DNA of 64,000 bases from Chloroflexota bacterium. Its GTDB lineage: Bacteria > Chloroflexota > Anaerolineae > UBA4142. Positions 8,250 through 16,760 of the stretch are shown piece by piece (position 1 is the stretch's first letter; each line of letters opens with the position of its first letter). The translations under genes and the position numbers were made by a program. The DNA lies in NCBI GenBank assembly GCA_016219275.1, contig JACRBM010000088.1, forward strand, positions 62,001-126,000, read 5' to 3'. The notes under the pieces were generated by a model that did no database searches, was not told the origin of the DNA, and saw only the letters and a program-made list of their open reading frames with translations.

Positions 8250-9146
8250 ATGAGCAGTGCATCCATTTCATCACCGACCCAGGTCTTCACGGTTCGTCAA
8301 TCCACGTTCGCGCAAGACATCTGGCGACGCTTTCGCCGCAATCGCTTGGCGTTGGCGGGGCTGGGTATCGTCGTCGCATTGTGCATTTTCGCGACCTTCG
8401 CGCAAAATGTCGCGCCGTACGATCCGATTGAAGTCAACCTCGACATTCAATTCGACCCGCCGTCGCTGCAACATCTTTTCGGCGCGGATTTGTACGGACG
8501 CGATTTGTTCAGTCGCGTGATTTACGGCGCGCGTATTTCGTTGTTGATCGGTTTCATTCCGTCCGCGATTTCGATGATGATCGGCGCGGCGCTCGGCGTG
8601 CTCGCCGCGTTCTACGGTCGTTGGGTGGACACGCTCATCATGCGTCTCGCCGATGTCGTGCTCGCGTTTCCTTCGATCATTCTCGCGATGGTCGTGACGT
8701 ACACGCTCGGCGCGTCGCTGTTCACGCTGTTCATCGCGTTGAGCGTGGTGGGCTGGGCAGGCGCGGCGCGCGTGGTGCGCGCCCAGGCGCTCGCGATTAA
8801 AGAGACCGATTTTGTCACCGCGTCCAAATCGGTTGGCGCGAGCGACCGGCGCATCATGTTCAACCACATTATCCCGAATTGTATCGCGCCGATTCTCGTG
8901 CTGTTTACGTTGAGCATCCCCGAAGCGATCATGGCGGAAGCCGGTCTCAGTTTCCTGGGCGTCGGCGCGCAACCGCCTACGCCAAGTTGGGGCTTGATGG
9001 TGAACGAGGCGCAGCAGTACGTGTTCAACGCGCCATGGGCATCCATCTTGCCGGGCTTGGCGATTTTAGTGACGACGCTGGGATTCAACTTTGTCGGCGA
9101 TGGGTTGCGTGACGCGATTGATCCGTACTTGAAAAGCAAGATGTAA
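8250..9146 (+). CDS. ABC transporter permease, DppC type
   Basis: 298 residues. A cytoplasmic N-terminus (FAQDIWRRFRRNRLALAGLG) precedes the first helix, then APYDPIEVNLDIQFDPPSLQ and HLFGADLYGRDLFSRVIYGA, a hallmark of DppC proteins. The coupling motif is around KETDFVTASKSVGASDRRIM. It forms the heterodimeric membrane channel with the DppB-type protein. The operon ends here without ATPases; a large clover-leaf palindrome follows. Confidence 0.95.
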   Translation: MSSASISSPTQVFTVRQSTFAQDIWRRFRRNRLALAGLGIVVALCIFATFAQNVAPYDPIEVNLDIQFDPPSLQHLFGADLYGRDLFSRVIYGARISLLIGFIPSAISMMIGAALGVLAAFYGRWVDTLIMRLADVVLAFPSIILAMVVTYTLGASLFTLFIALSVVGWAGAARVVRAQALAIKETDFVTASKSVGASDRRIMFNHIIPNCIAPILVLFTLSIPEAIMAEAGLSFLGVGAQPPTPSWGLMVNEAQQYVFNAPWASILPGLAILVTTLGFNFVGDGLRDAIDPYLKSKM

Positions 9147-9160
9147 AGAACACATGCGAT

Positions 9161-9244
9161 TGCCCCTCACCCTGACCTTCTCCCCATAGGGGAGAGGGCA
9201 AATACTCTCTCTCCCTCGTAGGGAGAGGGTTGGGGTGAGGGGCA
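9161..9244. repeat. Clover-leaf palindrome (TGCCCCTCACCC arms)
   Basis: Outer arms TGCCCCTCACC and GGTGAGGGGCA pair perfectly and enclose two smaller hairpins (CTCCCCATAGGGGAG and CTCTCCCTCGTAGGGAGAG). The resulting three-way junction lies between the end of the first ABC operon and the GntR promoter. It may act in termination or as a mobile REP-like element. Confidence 0.75.
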
Positions 9245-9281
9245 ACGCGACTGCAAGCCCTGCCTTTTACTTCGCCCCAAA

Positions 9282-9310
9282 TTGACAAACTCACCGCCCC
9301 GCTGTAGAAT
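9282..9310 (+). promoter_or_regulatory. Promoter of the GntR regulator gene
   Basis: Consensus TTGACA (9282-9287), a 17-base spacer and TAGAAT (9305-9310). Predicted start near 9317, just before a perfect palindrome at 9321-9334. Confidence 0.75.
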
Positions 9311-9320
9311 CGGTCTAGTC

Positions 9321-9334
9321 GTTGGACGTCCAAC
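9321..9334. promoter_or_regulatory. Candidate operator palindrome for the GntR regulator
   Basis: GTTGGACGTCCAAC is a perfect 14-bp palindrome just downstream of the promoter at 9282-9310 and ahead of the GntR gene. GntR-type repressors commonly bind such sites to control their own gene. Binding is inferred. Confidence 0.55.
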
Positions 9335-9361
9335 CTCTTTTGCCGAGGAGCGTTTCTCCCC

Positions 9362-10084
9362 ATGCTCAGATCGCAACTGTACGTGCAAGCGCGTGATCAA
9401 ATCCTCGTCTTGACGCGCCAGCGCAGACTCCAAGCCGGCGATCAATTGCCGAGCGAAACCGAGTTGAGCCAAGCGCTGGGCGTCAGTCGCAACACGATTC
9501 GTGATGCGTTGATGACGTTAGAGCGCGATGGCGTCGTCGTGCGCCAACACGGTATCGGTACGTTCCTCACTCCCGCGCCGCAACACTTGAAGACCGGCTT
9601 GCACCAAATGCTCCCGATCCCCGACCTGATTGTGGCTTCCGGTTTCAAGCCCGCCATCCGCGATTTGAAAATCGTCGCTACGCGTGGACCATCTCAAGCG
9701 CATCAAATTCTCCAGGTTTCCTCAAACGAACCATTACAATCCGTGTCGCTGTTGTACCTCGCGGACAAACGCCCGGCGATTTACATCACCTACTGGTTGC
9801 CTCCATCGTTGAGTCCAGAGCCGCTCAATTGGAACGAATTCGATGGACACATGGTCAACTTTATCGAACGCCAGACGGCGGCGCGCATTCATCACACCGT
9901 CGCGCGCATCCTTGCGGTGACCGCGACGAAAGCATTGGCGGACACGTTGAAAGTGAAACGCGCGAGTCCCCTACTCAAAATGATGCACACGGCATTCACC
10001 GCCAATGGTCAGGCGATTTATTGCAGCACCTCGTTCCAAGATTCGGAACTTTTGGAGGTTAGCGTCACGCGTCAACGAAAATAA
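9362..10084 (+). CDS. GntR-family transcriptional regulator with UTRA domain (HutC type)
   Basis: 240 residues. Residues 1-70 are the GntR winged helix (QRRLQAGDQLPSETELSQAL then GVSRNTIRDALMTLERDGVV). The rest is a UTRA ligand-binding fold (SLLYLADKRPAIYITYWLPP...HHTVARILAVTATKALADTL). UTRA domains bind small effectors that release the protein from DNA. It lies between two dipeptide-type transporters and 46 bases before the second one, so it probably controls that uptake operon and perhaps the phosphorylase and deaminase at its end. The effector is unknown. Confidence 0.9.
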   Translation: MLRSQLYVQARDQILVLTRQRRLQAGDQLPSETELSQALGVSRNTIRDALMTLERDGVVVRQHGIGTFLTPAPQHLKTGLHQMLPIPDLIVASGFKPAIRDLKIVATRGPSQAHQILQVSSNEPLQSVSLLYLADKRPAIYITYWLPPSLSPEPLNWNEFDGHMVNFIERQTAARIHHTVARILAVTATKALADTLKVKRASPLLKMMHTAFTANGQAIYCSTSFQDSELLEVSVTRQRK

Positions 10085-10130
10085 TTCGACCGGCAAAATT
10101 CCCGGTCCAAATTCGAAAGAGGAGGAAAGA

Positions 10131-11888
10131 ATGTCTCGTTCAATCAAACTGCTGTTGGTCTGCGTCGTCTTGGCGTTGATTGTGGTCGGTTGCGCGACGC
10201 CACCACCAGAGCCGACGAAAGCGCCGCCGACCAGCGCGCCCGCGCCGACGGCAGTGCCTGCCACCAAAGCGCCGGAACCGACCAAACCGCCTGCGCCGAC
10301 AACTGCACCCACCGTCGCGCCCGCTCCGACCAAAGCGCCGGAACCGACCAAAGCGCCCGCGCCCACCACGGCAGCCGCGCAACCTGTGCGCGGCGGCATC
10401 GCGGTGATCGCGATGGACTCGGATCCCGAAACGTTGAACCTGGGATTGACAACCGGCTATTCTGCCGGCGATGTCGGCTCCAAAATTTTCAATGGCTTGG
10501 TCTGGCTCGACGGCAATTATCAACCCCAGCCGCAACTCGCCGAGTCGTGGACGATTTCCGCCGACGGCAAGACGTACACGTTCAAATTGCGGAGCGGCGT
10601 GACCTGGCACGATGGCAAACCGTTCACCAGCGCGGATGTCAAGTACTCGTACGACGAAATCCTGCTGAAACTGCATCCCCGCACGCGCACGCTCGCGGCG
10701 CGCATCAAGTCCATCGAAGCGCCTGACGCGCAGACGATTGTGTTCACATTGAACGACGCATACGCGCCGTTTATGATTCAGCAAACTGTTTTCGAAGCGC
10801 CGATTTTGCCCAAGCACTTGTACGATGGGCAAGGCGATGTGACCAAGAACGCGGTGAACCTCAAGCCGGTCGGGACCGGTCCATTCAAATTCTCGGAATG
10901 GAACAAGGGCAGCACGATCAAGCTCGTCCGCAACGACAACTATTTCGAAAAAGACAAACCGTACCTCGACGCGATCGTGTTCCAAATCATCCCGCAGGGC
11001 GCGAACCGTTCGACCGCGCTCGAAACCGGTGAAGTGGATTTCGTCGTGGATTTTTATCTGCCCAAGACCGATGTCAAGCGTTTGGAAGCCAACACCAAGT
11101 TGATGCCCAAGCGCGGACAAGGCGCGCCGGCGATTGATTTCATGATGATGAACACGCGCACCAAAGCGTTGTCCACTGCCGAAGCGCGTCAAGCCGTGGC
11201 GATGGCGATTGATCGCAAACGCATCGTGGATCAATCCATGAACGGTATCGGGCGTGTCGGTCGCGGACCGCTCGGCGATGGTTTCAAATGGTTGCTCAAT
11301 CCCGCGGTAGATTTCGACAAACTGTATCCGCGCGATGTGACGAAAGCCAAAGCCGCGCTCGACAAAGCCGGCGTCGCCGCCGGCGCGGATGGCAATCGCG
11401 CCAAGTTGCGCCTGGTGTATGATTCGGCGCGACCGCAATTCGTGACCGCCGCGCAAATCATCAAGGAAAATCTCAAGGACATTGGCTTTGACGTGGACCT
11501 GCAACCGCTCGAACGCGCGGTGATGATTCAAAAAGTATTCCTGGATTGGGAATTCGATCTCACCCTTCAATCGTTCGTATCGTCCGGCGACCCAGCGATT
11601 GGTTATCATCGGCTCTATCTCACGACGACGACCAAAGCGCAGTTCACCAATCAAACCGGCTATTCGAATCCCAAGGTAGACGATCTGCTTGCCAAAGCCG
11701 CAACCGCGCCGGATGTTAAAGCGCGCGCGGCGGCGTACGCCGATCTGCAAACGATTCTCGCGAATGACATGCCCAGTCTCGTCCTGTTCGATGAAGAAGG
11801 CGTGGACTTTGCCTCCAAGAAATTGAACGGCTTGTGGACGGGCATTGATTCGCGCGATCGTTGGGATTTGGTTTGGATGCCCAAATAA
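10131..11888 (+). CDS. Second dipeptide-type ABC substrate-binding lipoprotein
   Basis: 585 residues, SBP family 5. MSRSIKLLLVCVVLALIVVG ends in a lipobox (VVGCA) followed by a 65-residue Pro/Thr/Ala/Lys linker built from KAPEPTKAPAPT units. Family blocks are QLAESWTISADGKTYTFKLR, TWHDGKPFTSADVKYSYDEI, PVGTGPFKFSEW and EARQAVAMAIDRKRIVDQSM. The frame is open back to 10005, but AGAGGAGGAAAG precedes the ATG at 10131 and the signal peptide starts there. It is the first gene of a five-gene transporter with both permeases and both ATPases. Confidence 0.93.
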   Translation: MSRSIKLLLVCVVLALIVVGCATPPPEPTKAPPTSAPAPTAVPATKAPEPTKPPAPTTAPTVAPAPTKAPEPTKAPAPTTAAAQPVRGGIAVIAMDSDPETLNLGLTTGYSAGDVGSKIFNGLVWLDGNYQPQPQLAESWTISADGKTYTFKLRSGVTWHDGKPFTSADVKYSYDEILLKLHPRTRTLAARIKSIEAPDAQTIVFTLNDAYAPFMIQQTVFEAPILPKHLYDGQGDVTKNAVNLKPVGTGPFKFSEWNKGSTIKLVRNDNYFEKDKPYLDAIVFQIIPQGANRSTALETGEVDFVVDFYLPKTDVKRLEANTKLMPKRGQGAPAIDFMMMNTRTKALSTAEARQAVAMAIDRKRIVDQSMNGIGRVGRGPLGDGFKWLLNPAVDFDKLYPRDVTKAKAALDKAGVAAGADGNRAKLRLVYDSARPQFVTAAQIIKENLKDIGFDVDLQPLERAVMIQKVFLDWEFDLTLQSFVSSGDPAIGYHRLYLTTTTKAQFTNQTGYSNPKVDDLLAKAATAPDVKARAAAYADLQTILANDMPSLVLFDEEGVDFASKKLNGLWTGIDSRDRWDLVWMPK

Positions 11889-11897
11889 TGTTCGTTT

Positions 11898-11925
11898 GTA
11901 GGGGCGAAGCATGCTTCGCCCCTAC
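11898..11925. repeat. Family B perfect palindrome at the second binding-protein/permease junction
   Basis: A 28-base perfect palindrome whose half is GTAGGGGCGAAGCA. It sits 10 bases after the binding-protein stop and 11 bases before the permease ATG, the same relative position as the copy at 7269. Confidence 0.85.
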
Positions 11926-11935
11926 GTGAATCAAC

Positions 11936-12904
11936 ATGTGGCTCTACATCCTTAAACGCGTCGCGCAAGCGATTCCGCTTTTGCTTGGCGTCGTCATCGT
12001 CAACTTTGTGCTGATTCAGCTCGCGCCCGGCGATCCCGTTACGTTGCTCGTCGGCGATTTTCCTGCGCCCGAAGAGTACGTTCGCCAGGTGCGCGCGGAT
12101 TTCGGTTTGGATCGCCCGGTGCAAGAGCGACTCGTGTTGTACCTGGGTCAGTTGGCGCGCGGCAACCTGGGTTACTCATTCGCGAATCGTTTATCCGTCG
12201 CGGAGTTGATCGGCAATCGCATCGGCGCAACGTTGCAACTGATGCTCACCGCGCTCGTCGCCGCGATCGTCATCGGTGTGTCGCTCGGCGTCATCGCCGC
12301 GCGCGGGCGCGGCAAGTTGCCGGACGTGTTCGCGCAAGTCGGCGCGTTGGTCGGCTACTCCGTTCCGGATTTTTGGCTGGGTCAAGTCCTCATCATTCTG
12401 TTTGCCGTCACGCTCGCGTGGTTGCCTTCGCAAGGAATGCGTTCCGCGCGTTCGGTTGCCACCGGGTTCAGCGCGTTTCTCGAAACGCTACCGTACCTGA
12501 TTTTGCCGGCGAGCGCACTCTCGGTGCGTTTCATCGCGCTGTTCTCGCGCATCACGCGCTCGGCGATGCTCGATGTGTTGCACGCCGATTTTGTCCTGGG
12601 TGCGCGCGCGAAAGGTCTGAGTGAGTGGCGCGTGCTCATCGCGCACGTGCTTCGCAACGCGGCGCTGCCGATTGTGACCGTCATCGGCTACAACGTCGGC
12701 TTGCTGATCGCCGGCTCGGCGTTGATCGAAACCGTGTTCTCGTGGCCCGGCATCGGGCGTTTGCTTTTCGATTCGATCACCAAGCGCGATTATCCGGTGA
12801 TGACCGGCATTCTGTTGATGGTCTCGCTCACCGTCGTCGTCGCGAATCTGCTCACCGATCTCGCGTACGCGGCGCTCGATCCGCGCGTGCGATACACGAG
12901 GTAA
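11936..12904 (+). CDS. ABC transporter permease, DppB type
   Basis: 322 residues, first permease of the second transporter. N-terminus MWLYILKRVAQAIPLLLGVV, then LAPGDPVTLLVGDFPAPEEY, coupling region DFVLGARAKGLSEWRVLIAH and end NLLTDLAYAALDPRVRYTR, all standard for this family. It lies in the inner membrane. Confidence 0.95.
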   Translation: MWLYILKRVAQAIPLLLGVVIVNFVLIQLAPGDPVTLLVGDFPAPEEYVRQVRADFGLDRPVQERLVLYLGQLARGNLGYSFANRLSVAELIGNRIGATLQLMLTALVAAIVIGVSLGVIAARGRGKLPDVFAQVGALVGYSVPDFWLGQVLIILFAVTLAWLPSQGMRSARSVATGFSAFLETLPYLILPASALSVRFIALFSRITRSAMLDVLHADFVLGARAKGLSEWRVLIAHVLRNAALPIVTVIGYNVGLLIAGSALIETVFSWPGIGRLLFDSITKRDYPVMTGILLMVSLTVVVANLLTDLAYAALDPRVRYTR

Positions 12905-12928
12905 TCCGAAATGTCATTCCTTTTCTCT

Positions 12929-13007
12929 GTCATTTCGAGCGAAGCGAGAAATCTCCCGCCGCTGTGGTCGAGATTTCTCGTCGCAAAAACCGCTCCTCGA
13001 AATGACA
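12929..13007. repeat. Family E inverted repeat (GTCATTTCGAG type)
   Basis: GTCATTTCGAGCGAAGCGAG at one end and CTCCTCGAAATGAC at the other, with AAATCTC/GAGATTT inside. It fills the gap between the DppB and DppC genes. Related copies lie at 36541-36635 and 28400-28553. Confidence 0.8.
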
Positions 13008-13029
13008 AATCACAAGAGACGACATAACG

Positions 13030-13839
13030 ATGTCGAATCTCCGGACTCTCCTCGCGCTCGGTCTCGTCGCCATCGCGATTGTCCTCGCGGTGTTCGCGCA
13101 ATTCGTCGCGCCGTTCGATCCGTTCAAAGGCGGCGCAGACGCGCTCTTGTCGCCTGGCACGAAAAATTATTTCCTGGGTACCGATCACCTGGGTCGCGAT
13201 ATTTTGTCCGAGTTGATTTTCGGCGCGCGCGTCTCGCTCGCGGTCGGCATCTCCGCCGCGCTCAGCGCGAGCATCCTGGGCATCATCGTTGGCAGTCTCG
13301 CCGGTTTTTTCGGCGGCTGGGTGGATGGCGCACTGATGCGGCTCAGTGAATTTTTTCAAACACTCCCGCGCTTTGTGCTCGCGCTCGTCATCGTCGCGTT
13401 CTTTGGCGGCGGCGTTCTCAAAGTAATCATCGTCCTCGCGATTCTGTCATGGCCCCAAATCGCGCGGCTCGTGCGCGCGCAAATCCTCAGTCTGCGCGAA
13501 GCGACGTTCGTGGATGCCGCGCGCTTGAGCGGCATGAACGCGTTGCAAATTCTCGCGCGCGAGATTCTGCCGAACGCGCTCGCGCCGGTGATCGTGACCG
13601 GCTCGCTCGACATCGCGTCCGCGATTTTGCTCGAAGCAAGTTTGAGTTTCTTCGGCTTGGGCGATGCGAATTTGATTTCGTGGGGCGGCATGTTGAACGT
13701 TGCGCAACCGTACTTGCGCCAAGCGTGGTGGATGGCGCTCTTTCCCGGCTTGGCGATTTCGATTGTCGTGCTCGCGTTCAACGTCCTGGGCGACGCGCTG
13801 AACGATGCGCTCAACCCGCGCTTGCAGGAGACCGCATGA
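13030..13839 (+). CDS. ABC transporter permease, DppC type
   Basis: 269 residues, shorter at the N-terminus than the 8250 paralogue. Typical blocks are FLGTDHLGRDILSELIFGAR, the coupling region ATFVDAARLSGMNALQILAR and FFGLGDANLISWGGMLNVAQ. Its TGA overlaps the ATG of the ATPase gene in an ATGA junction, so the two are translationally coupled. Confidence 0.95.
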   Translation: MSNLRTLLALGLVAIAIVLAVFAQFVAPFDPFKGGADALLSPGTKNYFLGTDHLGRDILSELIFGARVSLAVGISAALSASILGIIVGSLAGFFGGWVDGALMRLSEFFQTLPRFVLALVIVAFFGGGVLKVIIVLAILSWPQIARLVRAQILSLREATFVDAARLSGMNALQILAREILPNALAPVIVTGSLDIASAILLEASLSFFGLGDANLISWGGMLNVAQPYLRQAWWMALFPGLAISIVVLAFNVLGDALNDALNPRLQETA

Positions 13840-14822
13840 ACGAAATCATTTTGGATGTGCGGAATCTCGTCACCGAAATTCATCAACGGCGCGGTTGGCT
13901 GCGCGTCGTGGACGAGGTGTCATTCACGGTCGCGCGCGGCGAAATCGTCGGACTCGTCGGCGAATCGGGGTGCGGCAAGAGCATGACCGCGTTTTCGCTG
14001 ATGCAACTTTTTCCCACCGCGTCGGCGCGCATCGCGCGCGGTCAAGTCGTGTTTGATGGACGCGACCTGGTGAAACTGTCCCAGGATGAATTACGCCGCG
14101 TGCGCGGCGCGCAGATGGCGATGATTTTCCAAGACCCTGCGACGTTTCTCGATCCGTTGATGACGCTGGGCAATCAAATCGCCGAGCCGTTGCGCGCGCA
14201 TGCGTACCCTGGCGATCCGCGCGCGCGGACGCTCGAACTCGTCGAGCAGACTGGGTTGCCCGATCCCGCGCTGATGGTGAATCGTTATCCGCATCAAGTC
14301 AGCGGCGGGCAAAAGCAACGCGCGCTCATCGCCGCGGCGATGGCGTGCGCGCCGAAATTGTTGATCGCGGACGAACCGACGACCGCGCTCGATGTCACAG
14401 TGCAAGCGCAGATTCTCGATTTGATGCGCGACCTACGCGACCAGACTGGCGCGGCGTTGTTGCTCATCACGCACGACCTGGGTGTCATCGCGGAAATGTG
14501 TGATCGCGTGTACGTGATGTACGCCGGCAAGATCGTCGAGGCGAACACGACGCGTGAATTGTTCCGCGCGCCGCACCATCCGTACACCCAGGGTTTGCTG
14601 CGCAGCACCGTCAGTCTCGAAAGCGCGACGACCAACTTGTTCGCGATTCCCGGCACCGTGCCGAACTTGAACGAACTGCCCACCGGTTGTCGCTTCGCGC
14701 CGCGCTGTCCGATTGCATCGGCGCAATGCCAGCAAGAACCTCCGTTCGTGGCAACTGGCGCAAGCGCGGTCGCGTGTTGGAACGTCGCCCGCGCGATGGT
14801 GGAAGAAATCTGGAAGGGATGA
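13836..14822 (+). CDS. ABC transporter ATPase, DppD type
   Basis: 328 residues, cytoplasmic ATPase. Walker A GESGCGKSMT (about residue 43), signature VSGGQKQRALIA, Walker B LLIADEPTTALD, and the C-terminal oligopeptide-transporter cysteine motif CRFAPRCPIASAQC. The start is the ATG overlapping the previous stop; a longer upstream frame is shadow. Together with the DppF protein it should power the second transporter and perhaps also the first, which has no ATPases. Confidence 0.95.
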   Translation: MNEIILDVRNLVTEIHQRRGWLRVVDEVSFTVARGEIVGLVGESGCGKSMTAFSLMQLFPTASARIARGQVVFDGRDLVKLSQDELRRVRGAQMAMIFQDPATFLDPLMTLGNQIAEPLRAHAYPGDPRARTLELVEQTGLPDPALMVNRYPHQVSGGQKQRALIAAAMACAPKLLIADEPTTALDVTVQAQILDLMRDLRDQTGAALLLITHDLGVIAEMCDRVYVMYAGKIVEANTTRELFRAPHHPYTQGLLRSTVSLESATTNLFAIPGTVPNLNELPTGCRFAPRCPIASAQCQQEPPFVATGASAVACWNVARAMVEEIWKG

Positions 14823-14872
14823 CCCCACCCCTTCCCTCCCTTTGCCAAGGGGAGGGTGAAGGAGGGGTTGTG
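14822..14872. repeat. Family A hairpin repeat (CCCTCCC type)
   Basis: ACCCCACCCCTTCCCTCCC pairs with GGGAGGGTGAAGGAGGGGTT through a short centre. It fills the whole gap between the two ATPase genes. Relatives lie at 17898 (inside a gene) and 28433 (nested in a family E repeat). Confidence 0.8.
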
Positions 14873-14880
14873 ATACAATT

Positions 14881-15867
14881 ATGCTTACCGGCACAAACCT
14901 CATCAAAGATTTTCGCGTGCGGCTGGGCTTGTTTCGCGGGAGCGCGACATTGCGCGCGGTGGATCGCGTTTCGATCACCATCAACGAAGGCGAAACGGTC
15001 GCGCTCGTTGGCGAATCGGGATCGGGCAAATCAACCCTGGGACGCGTCCTCCTCGGTTTGCTTCCGCCCACGTCCGGCGACGTGCAGTACCGCAGACGCG
15101 CGTTCGCGTCGTTGCAACGCGATGAGGCGCGAGAGTTCCGCGCGCAGGTGCAAGCCGTATTTCAGGACACGAGCGCGTCGCTCAACCCGCGACGCACAAT
15201 TGCGGACAGCATCGAATCGCCGTTGATGTACAATCGGCGTTTGTCGCGCGCCCAGGCGCGGAACGGCGCGGCGCAACTGCTCGAACGCGTCGGCTTGGAT
15301 CCGAAAAATTTCGCAGCGCGTTTTCCGCATCAACTCTCCGGCGGGCAACGCCAGCGCGTCGGTTTGGCGCGCGCGCTCGCATCACAGCCGCGCCTCATCG
15401 TCGCGGACGAACCCGTGTCCGCGCTCGACGTGTCGGTGCGTGCGCAGATTTTGAAGTTGATGCAGGAATTGCAGGCGCAAGAACAACTCGCCTACCTGTT
15501 CATCACGCACGACCTGGGTGTGGCGCGCTTGATGGCGAATCGCGTGATGGTGATGTACCTCGGCGCGGTCGTCGAAGAAGGATTCGCGGCGGATGTGTTT
15601 GCGCGACCGTCGCATCCGTACACGCACGCGCTTACGCTGTCCGCGCCCATGCCTGACCCGGCGCGTCCGCGTCCCGCGCGGCGTCTTGCCGGCGAGATTC
15701 CCTCGCCGCTCGCGCCGCCATCAGGTTGTCATTTTCATCCGCGTTGCCCATTCGCACAAGACGTGTGCAAGACCGACGCGCCGCCCGTGTGCGAGTTTAC
15801 GAATGCGCATCGCTCGGCGTGCCATTTCGCGGAGCAGGTTCGAGCGGCTGTAAAAAATGAAAAATAA
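14881..15867 (+). CDS. ABC transporter ATPase, DppF type
   Basis: 328 residues. Walker A GESGSGKSTLGR, signature LSGGQRQRVGLARAL, Walker B LIVADEPVSALDVS, and C-terminal motif HFHPRCPFAQDVCKTDAPPV. It starts 8 bases beyond a family A palindrome. A TACAAT lies immediately before the ATG, but it is too close to serve as a promoter for this start. It completes the five-gene transporter. Confidence 0.95.
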   Translation: MLTGTNLIKDFRVRLGLFRGSATLRAVDRVSITINEGETVALVGESGSGKSTLGRVLLGLLPPTSGDVQYRRRAFASLQRDEAREFRAQVQAVFQDTSASLNPRRTIADSIESPLMYNRRLSRAQARNGAAQLLERVGLDPKNFAARFPHQLSGGQRQRVGLARALASQPRLIVADEPVSALDVSVRAQILKLMQELQAQEQLAYLFITHDLGVARLMANRVMVMYLGAVVEEGFAADVFARPSHPYTHALTLSAPMPDPARPRPARRLAGEIPSPLAPPSGCHFHPRCPFAQDVCKTDAPPVCEFTNAHRSACHFAEQVRAAVKNEK

Positions 15868-15869
15868 CT

Positions 15870-15939
15870 GGACGCGGATGAACGCGGACAAACGCGGATA
15901 AAAATAAAAATCCGCGTTCATCCGCGTTTGTCCGCGTCC
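15870..15939. repeat. Family D inverted repeat
   Basis: GGACGCGGATGAACGCGGAC pairs with the reverse arm ending TCCGCGTTTGTCCGCGTCC across an A-rich loop. It separates the DppF gene from the nucleoside phosphorylase gene. Confidence 0.85.
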
Positions 15940-15958
15940 CATTTCCAAAGGAGACACC

Positions 15959-16693
15959 GTGACTGAAATTCAAAAACACATTCGTTGTCAACCCGGCGAT
16001 GTGGCGCGCTACGTGTTGCTTCCCGGCGACCCAGGTCGCGTCGAGCGCATCGCCGCGCAGATGGACGACGCGCAAGAGATCGCGCGCAATCGCGAGTACG
16101 TCGTCGTCACCGGCAAAACAAACGGCGTGGATGTGAGCGTGTGCTCGACCGGCATCGGCGGACCTGCCGCGTCCATCGCGCTGGAAGAATTAGTCAAGGT
16201 CGGGGCGAAGGTATTCATTCGCGTCGGCTCGGCGGGCGGACGCCAGGACGATATTCCGATTGGCACGCCGGTCATTATCACGGCAGCGCATCGCGGCGAA
16301 GGCACGTCGAAGGTGTACTTGCCGGTCGAATTTCCGGCGGTCGGCGATCTCGACGTGACGAACGCGCTCGTCGCAGCGGCGCACGAAACGACCGAGCCGT
16401 ATCGCGTCGGCATCGGTTTCACGCGCGATGCGTACTATGTGCAAGACAAGCCGCTGAACGAATTGTTGAAAAGCGTCGGCATCGTTGCGGCGGAGCAAGA
16501 GGCGTCGTTGTTGTTCATCGTCGGCAGCGCGCGCGGCGTGCGCGTCGGCGCGATTGTCTCGACCGATTCCAACATCTGGTTGCCGGCGCAACCGACGCTC
16601 GAAGAAAAAGAAAAACTGTTTCGCATCGGCGAGAAGAAAGCGATCGCGATTGCGTTGCGCGCGGTGCAGATTCTCGCCGAGCGCGGAATCTAA
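15959..16693 (+). CDS. Nucleoside phosphorylase (uridine/purine phosphorylase family)
   Basis: 244 residues of the PNP/UDP family, which splits nucleosides with phosphate to a free base and (deoxy)ribose-1-phosphate. Visible are the phosphate-site block VLLPGDPGRVERIAAQM, CSTGIGGPAASIALEELVKV, FIRVGSAGG, and VAAEQEASLLF at the position of the ribose-contacting E-M-E motif (here E-Q-E). The layout is closer to uridine phosphorylase than to DeoD, but substrate choice is uncertain. Start is GTG with AAAGGAGA upstream. With the adenine deaminase-like gene that follows, it suggests purine salvage from imported nucleosides. Confidence 0.85.
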   Translation: MTEIQKHIRCQPGDVARYVLLPGDPGRVERIAAQMDDAQEIARNREYVVVTGKTNGVDVSVCSTGIGGPAASIALEELVKVGAKVFIRVGSAGGRQDDIPIGTPVIITAAHRGEGTSKVYLPVEFPAVGDLDVTNALVAAAHETTEPYRVGIGFTRDAYYVQDKPLNELLKSVGIVAAEQEASLLFIVGSARGVRVGAIVSTDSNIWLPAQPTLEEKEKLFRIGEKKAIAIALRAVQILAERGI

Positions 16694-16760
16694 ATTTCCT
16701 TCATTTCCTTCATTTCCCTTTTACACGGAAATGAGGGAAATGAGGGAAATGAGGGAAATT
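16694..16760. repeat. Short-unit inverted repeat (GAGGGAAAT) in the leader of the deaminase gene
   Basis: TTTCCTTCATTTCC units on one side and GAAATGAGG units (four) on the other form a long A/G-C/T stem with loop TTTTACAC. The last GAGGGAAAT can double as the ribosome site of the gene at 16761. Confidence 0.7.

Noticed and set aside
10140-11912. Minus-strand open frame of 590 codons opposite the second binding protein
   Set aside because: Same reason; the plus strand has the SBP family motifs and a strong ribosome site.
14874-14879. Promoter TACAAT directly before the DppF-type gene
   Set aside because: The transcription start would fall inside the coding region, and no -35 is placed correctly; the hexamer is part of the repeat edge.
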